10,237 nucleotides of DNA from Kiritimatiellia bacterium. Lineage in GTDB: Bacteria > Verrucomicrobiota > Kiritimatiellia > RFP12 > UBA1067. Positions within the stretch are counted from its first letter, which is position 1; each line of letters starts with the position of its first letter. The notes beneath the pieces are model-generated. The model was not told the origin of the DNA. It did no database searches and saw only the letters and a list, made by a program, of their open reading frames with translations. The position numbers were made by a program, and so were the translations under genes. Below are positions 7,217 to 10,237 of the stretch, in pieces. Location of the stretch: contig JAFVZE010000094.1 of assembly GCA_017508315.1 (NCBI GenBank), positions 1-10,237 on the forward strand. Direction: 5' to 3'.

Positions 7217-8514
7217 TCGCGAAACTCATCATCGACAAAAAGCGTGAAGGCCGCGCGCTCGGTTCCGCGGAGATCCGCGAATTCGTCAACGCTTTCACCT
7301 CCGGCGAAATTCCCGATTGCCAGATGTCCGCGCTGGCTATGGCGATCTGCTGCCGCGGAATGACCGAACGCGAAACCGCCGATCTGACCGAAACGATGAT
7401 GAACTCCGGAAGGACGCTTTCGTGGGAGGGGCTTGTCACCGCCGACAAGCATTCCACCGGCGGAGTCGGCGACAAACTTTCGCTCGTCGTCCAGCCGCTC
7501 GCCGCCGCCTGCGGAGTTTTCGTGCCTTCGCTCACCGGCCGGGGGCTGGGGCTGACCGGCGGCACCGCCGACAAACTCGAAACCATCCCCGGCTACAACG
7601 CTTCGCTTTCGCTGGAGGATTTCGACCGGGTCGTCCGCGAGGTCGGCGTTTCCATGACCGTGCAGACCGGCGAGATAACCCCGGCCGACAAGAAGCTCTA
7701 CGCGCTTCGCGATGTGACCGGTACGGTCGCTTCGGTTCCGCTTATCGTCGCCTCGATCCTCTCCAAAAAGCTCGCGGAAGGCGCGGGAAGTCTGGTTTTC
7801 GACGTCAAGTGCGGCGGCGGCGCGTTCATGAAGACGAAGGAGGAGGCGCGGGAACTCGCCAGAGCGCTCGTCGCCGGGGCGAAGGCGGCGGGACGCAGGG
7901 CGGCCGCGCTCGTCACCGACATGTCGGCGCCGCTCGGGTACGCCGTCGGAAACGCCAACGAGGTCGCCGAGGCGATGGCGGTTCTCGAATGCCGCGAAGG
8001 CTACGAAGATTGCGGCGGCGAGGTCGGACTTTGCGTGGAGCTCGCCGCGATGATGGTTTCGCTCGCCGGGGATATCGAACTTGACGCCGCCCGCGAGAAA
8101 TGCCGCGAGCGTCTCGCCGACGGTTCGGCGCTCGCCAAATTCAAGGCGATGGTCGTTGCCCACGGCGGCGATCTTGAGCGGTTTTCGAAGATCCTCGAGC
8201 GTCCGCGTTCGAAATTCCGCATTCAGGCGATGCGTTCGGGCTTCATCGGCGCCATCGACGCGGAGAAGGTCGCGCGCGTCGCGTTTGAACTCGGAGCGGG
8301 CCGCGCCGCCCCCGGCGAAAGCATAGATCCTCTCGCCGGGGTCACTCTCGCCGTGAAAACGGGAGACCGGGTGGCGGTGGGCGACGCGCTGGCGACACTT
8401 GAAAAATCTTCGGGTCCCGACGGCCTGGAAAAATGCGCGGGCGAGCTTTACAGGGCTTTCACGATCGTGTCATCGGCTCCGGAGCGTTCGCCGCTGATAA
8501 TTGAACGGATCTGA
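7213..8514 (+). CDS. deoA: Thymidine / pyrimidine-nucleoside phosphorylase
   Basis: Cytosolic enzyme that splits pyrimidine nucleosides with phosphate to the base and (deoxy)ribose-1-phosphate, for salvage and catabolism. Predicted 433 residues, the typical length of the Gram-positive Pyn type. Family features are the phosphate-binding DKHSTGGVGDK (78-88), the signature TGRGLGLTGGTADKLE (108-123), and R166, S181 and K185, which align with the pyrimidine-binding Arg, Ser and Lys of E. coli DeoA (R171, S186, K190). The signature departs slightly from the common SGRGLGHTGGT: Thr for the first Ser and Leu for His. Which nucleosides it accepts cannot be read from this. ATG 7213 overlaps the tlyA stop (ATGA) and has GGGAG at 7201-7205. 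It is followed after two bases by the barrel-protein gene. No other deo gene is in view. Confidence 0.93.
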   Translation: MIAKLIIDKKREGRALGSAEIREFVNAFTSGEIPDCQMSALAMAICCRGMTERETADLTETMMNSGRTLSWEGLVTADKHSTGGVGDKLSLVVQPLAAACGVFVPSLTGRGLGLTGGTADKLETIPGYNASLSLEDFDRVVREVGVSMTVQTGEITPADKKLYALRDVTGTVASVPLIVASILSKKLAEGAGSLVFDVKCGGGAFMKTKEEARELARALVAGAKAAGRRAAALVTDMSAPLGYAVGNANEVAEAMAVLECREGYEDCGGEVGLCVELAAMMVSLAGDIELDAAREKCRERLADGSALAKFKAMVVAHGGDLERFSKILERPRSKFRIQAMRSGFIGAIDAEKVARVAFELGAGRAAPGESIDPLAGVTLAVKTGDRVAVGDALATLEKSSGPDGLEKCAGELYRAFTIVSSAPERSPLIIERI

Positions 8515-8516
8515 AG

Positions 8517-9311
8517 ATGACCAATATCCTGACATCGGCGCTTATGTCGGCGCTGTCGTTCACATACCAGCCGGATGTGCGTACCGCGTACATTTCGCGC
8601 GGACGCATTTCCGAAGACCGCCCCATCCAGTCGAATCTGCTGCGGCTTGACGTTTCGCTGGACGAGTGGGGCGGCGTCGGTCTATGGCACTGGCACTACA
8701 ATTCGCTAACCGACCGGATGCGCGACAAATACGACTGCCAGCTGACGGAATCCGACTGGGGAGTCTTTTACAATTACGGCTGGGAGATCGCCGAGGGCTG
8801 GACGCTCAAAAGCGAGATTATGATCCGCTGGTTCACGTTCCTTTTCTACCATGAGCCGTACAAGGGGACTGCGGACCATTCCATGCTTGAATATTATCTC
8901 GAACAGGCGCTGGAGAATCCGTATGCGACCCCGCTTCTGCGCGTCCGCCGCTGTGTGCATGAAAAAGACTATCTGTATTTCCGCGCCGGGCTGCGGCGTA
9001 TGTTTCCGGTCGAATGGTTCGGCTGGACGGAAGGTTTGACGGTGACCCCGGCCGCCTACATCGACTTCGGAGACGACAATCAGCGTCGGCTGCGCTACGG
9101 CGGCACACGTCCGGACGGCGGCGACTGGAGTTCCGGGGTGATGTCGGTCATCGGCGAGTTTACGCTTTCCTGTCCCGTCAACCGGAACGTCACCGCGTAC
9201 GCGACACTGCAGCAGTTCGGGATCGTGGACGACGATGCCCGTGAAAACACCCGTCATCCGTACCACCGCGACTATACGGTGTTCACGATCGGTCTTAAAT
9301 GCAGATTCTGA
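8517..9311 (+). CDS. Putative outer-membrane beta-barrel protein
   Basis: Predicted 264 residues. I cannot name the family securely. The early AYISRGRISEDRPIQSN segment recalls the start of TorF-like putative porins (a Y..RG pattern, then pairs of alternating hydrophobic strands). The chain is rich in Trp and Tyr, has many short amphipathic strands such as WTLKSEIMIRWFTFLFYH, and ends in YTVFTIGLKCRF, with a terminal Phe as expected for BAM-inserted barrels. The N-terminus MTNILTSALMSALSF is a poor signal peptide: no basic residue and no clear AxA site. An in-frame CTG at 8511, overlapping the deoA stop as CTGA, would add one Lys. A stop at 8502-8504 excludes starts further up. Shine-Dalgarno is weak in either case. 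It is probably a narrow barrel or a conserved lineage-specific protein. Confidence 0.68.
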   Translation: MTNILTSALMSALSFTYQPDVRTAYISRGRISEDRPIQSNLLRLDVSLDEWGGVGLWHWHYNSLTDRMRDKYDCQLTESDWGVFYNYGWEIAEGWTLKSEIMIRWFTFLFYHEPYKGTADHSMLEYYLEQALENPYATPLLRVRRCVHEKDYLYFRAGLRRMFPVEWFGWTEGLTVTPAAYIDFGDDNQRRLRYGGTRPDGGDWSSGVMSVIGEFTLSCPVNRNVTAYATLQQFGIVDDDARENTRHPYHRDYTVFTIGLKCRF

Positions 9312-9316
9312 AAGGA
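9311..9316 (+). promoter_or_regulatory. Ribosome binding site deciding the nrdG start
   Basis: AAAGGA sits right after the barrel gene's coding end (TGA 9309-9311), three bases before the ATG at 9320. An in-frame ATG at 9299 would make the protein seven residues longer but lacks a site at normal spacing. The family N-terminus (MNY...DI.NG.G) also begins at 9320. Confidence 0.6.
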
Positions 9317-9319
9317 CAT

Positions 9320-9808
9320 ATGAACTACGCGTCGATCAGAAAGCACGATATAGCCAACGGCGAGGGCGTCAGGGTGTCGCTGTTCGTCTCCGGATGCACG
9401 CACCGCTGCAGGGGGTGCTTCAACGAAGAGGCGCAGGCGTTCGATTACGGCGAGCCGTTCACGGTCGAGACCGAAAATGAGATCATTGAAGCGCTGAAGC
9501 CGGATTACATCGCCGGTCTTACGCTTCTCGGCGGAGAGCCGATGGAGCCGGACAACCAGCGTGCGCTCGTTCCTTTTCTCAGACGCGTGTCCGCTTCGTT
9601 TCCGGACGGCGGCAAGACACTGTGGGTCTATACCGGCTGCACTTTGGAGGAGCTTCAGGACGAAGGCAGCCGCTGGCGCACCGAGGTGACCGGTGAATTT
9701 CTCGCGATGACCGACGTTCTCGTCGACGGTCCGTTCGTCGAGGAGCTCAAGGACATTTCGCTGCGCTTCCGCGGAAGTTCGAACCAGCGGATACTCAGAC
9801 TCCGGTGA
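9320..9808 (+). CDS. nrdG: Anaerobic ribonucleoside-triphosphate reductase activating protein
   Basis: Radical SAM activase that generates the glycyl radical on NrdD, the oxygen-sensitive class III ribonucleotide reductase. Predicted 162 residues, a normal length. It starts MNYASIRKHDIANGEG, like other NrdG proteins. It has the iron-sulfur motif CTHRCRGC (C26, C30, C33; CX3CX2C as in NrdG), GGEPMEPDNQ (71-80), a WVYTG strand, DVLVDGPF, and the C-terminal FRGSSNQRI typical of the family. The partner nrdD is not in the window. The gene ends the run of close-packed genes, eight bases after the barrel-protein stop. A glycyl-radical activase of another enzyme is the alternative, but the RGSSNQR ending favours NrdG strongly. 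Confidence 0.93.
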   Translation: MNYASIRKHDIANGEGVRVSLFVSGCTHRCRGCFNEEAQAFDYGEPFTVETENEIIEALKPDYIAGLTLLGGEPMEPDNQRALVPFLRRVSASFPDGGKTLWVYTGCTLEELQDEGSRWRTEVTGEFLAMTDVLVDGPFVEELKDISLRFRGSSNQRILRLR

Positions 9809-9864
9809 GCGACCTGCGCCGGCGGTACGGGTAAAACCGAGACCCCGCATTAATATCTTTCGGC

Positions 9865-9893
9865 GTGACAAATGGCGGCTGAATTGGTAAAAT
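9865..9893 (+). promoter_or_regulatory. Sigma-70-type promoter for the downstream exported-protein gene
   Basis: GTGACA at 9865-9870 (one mismatch to TTGACA) and TAAAAT at 9888-9893 (one mismatch to TATAAT) are separated by exactly 17 bases. The expected start near 9900 leaves a 5' leader of about 30 bases before the ATG at 9930. It is in the only intergenic gap of size here (9809-9929), as expected for a new transcription unit. I saw no convincing Rho-independent terminator after nrdG. Confidence 0.62.
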
Positions 9894-9900
9894 TCAAGCC
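9877..9900. repeat. Bulged inverted repeat over the -10 box (operator candidate)
   Basis: Left arm GGCTGAATT (9877-9885) and right arm AATTC-A-AGCC (9891-9900) are complementary over nine base pairs with one extra A at 9896 and a five-base centre. The repeat covers the -10 hexamer and the expected start, where a dimeric repressor would act. It could instead be a hairpin in read-through RNA. No T run follows, so it is not a standard terminator. Confidence 0.45.
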
Positions 9901-9929
9901 GATATGTCATTGAACGAAAGGGAATGAAT

Positions 9930-10237
9930 ATGAAGAAAGCGGTGATGCTTTTTGTCTTCTTGACCGTTTATGCGGCTGCAGGGGTTACATATTCGCTCAA
10001 GGAGAGCGTAAGCGGCATTGATTTCGACTGGACTTATTGCGGCAATTATACCGCAGAGGGGGGGGGTGAAGCGGAGGCGGCGCCCGGCGAAGGTGATACG
10101 GTTGTGATACCGTTCAACGTTCATGCCAAGCTCGACGCATCTTCTCCGTCGTTCGCGCTGGTCACCAAATTGAAGCGCGTTACCCCCAAGGGCGGAAGTA
10201 TTTTTGAAATCACCGTTCCTGAAGGGCAAAAGGCCGA
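9930..10237 (+). CDS. Exported protein, N-terminal part (gene runs off the window)
   Basis: The frame is open from ATG 9930 to the window end, 102 full codons. AAAGGG at 9917-9922 is seven bases before this ATG and decides it over the in-frame ATG at 9924, only one base after the site. Residues 1-17 (MKKAVMLFVFLTVYAAA) form a clear Sec signal peptide with likely cleavage after YAAA. The mature part has W34, GNY (38-40) and a PGEGDTVVIPF segment (52-62). This recalls the W..GNW...P..GDtv pattern at the start of autotransporter-like passenger proteins in PVC bacteria, but the identity is not established. A run of nine G falls in codons 43-46. The sequence looks less G+C-rich than upstream. It has its own promoter, so it is probably not part of the preceding operon. 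Confidence 0.72.
   Translation, partial: MKKAVMLFVFLTVYAAAGVTYSLKESVSGIDFDWTYCGNYTAEGGGEAEAAPGEGDTVVIPFNVHAKLDASSPSFALVTKLKRVTPKGGSIFEITVPEGQKA
10058..10066 (+). repeat. Homopolymer of nine G inside the exported-protein gene
   Basis: Nine consecutive G form the end of codon 43, codons 44-45 and the first two bases of codon 46 (E-G-G-G). It is the longest single-base run I see in the window. In the given length the frame is open. One extra G brings TGA into frame directly after the run, and one fewer G leads to TGA 13 codons later (after CGG TTG). Runs like this are known slipped-strand sites. Confidence 0.85.

Noticed and set aside
6859..8163. Antisense open frame of 434 codons opposite tlyA/deoA
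   Set aside because: It crosses two well-identified sense genes and has no recognisable protein features.
9822..9860. GCGG/CCGC and GGT/ACC pairing after nrdG as a Rho-independent terminator
   Set aside because: The stem is short with large uneven internal loops, and the following stretch (ATTAATATCTTT) has no real T run.
9894..10229. Antisense open frame of 111 codons over the last gene
   Set aside because: The + strand has promoter, Shine-Dalgarno, signal peptide and an open frame to the window end; the reverse frame shows nothing.

Overview
The window is a gene-dense, G+C-rich bacterial segment (about 60 % by eye). Every gene I can support lies on the + strand. From position 3 to 9808 ten genes run head to tail with overlaps or gaps of at most 8 bases. 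The set is TlyA-type methyltransferase, Tad-type TadC, FHA protein with one membrane helix, PEGA-repeat protein and an outer-membrane barrel ending in Phe. This suggests a diderm of the PVC group, perhaps Lentisphaerota or Kiritimatiellota. That is an impression from gene content, not a demonstrated placement. An anaerobic ribonucleotide reductase activase points to an anaerobe or facultative anaerobe, such as a gut or sediment bacterium.

Layout. (1) 3-976: queD (queuosine/7-deazaguanine precursor synthesis) and rsmD (16S rRNA m2G966 methyltransferase), sharing a GTGA overlap. (2) 985-3024: metG, methionyl-tRNA synthetase with a double zinc knuckle and a C-terminal tRNA-binding domain. A perfect TATAAT covers the rsmD stop codon and sits so close to the metG ATG that a leaderless metG mRNA is plausible. 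(3) 3030-6473: three closely coupled envelope genes. These are a TadC-like inner-membrane protein, an FHA / single-membrane-helix / TPR-like protein, and an exported protein with five PEGA repeats. This trio is the best candidate for an undescribed system here. (4) 6470-8514: tlyA-like rRNA 2'-O-methyltransferase and a thymidine/pyrimidine-nucleoside phosphorylase. (5) 8517-9808: a putative outer-membrane beta-barrel protein and nrdG. (6) 9809-9929: the only appreciable intergenic gap. It holds a good sigma-70-type promoter whose -10 lies inside a 24-base bulged inverted repeat. (7) 9930 to the end: the 5' part of a gene for an exported protein with a run of nine G in its coding sequence. One base gained or lost there stops translation, so it is a phase-variation candidate.

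The tight head-to-tail packing implies co-transcription and translational coupling over about 9.8 kb, with metG possibly having its own start. The translation/RNA-modification genes (queD, rsmD, metG, tlyA) and nucleotide genes (deoA, nrdG) look like ordinary housekeeping genes. The TadC-FHA-PEGA trio and the barrel protein are envelope functions inserted among them. No tRNA, rRNA, CRISPR, insertion sequence or integrase is visible.
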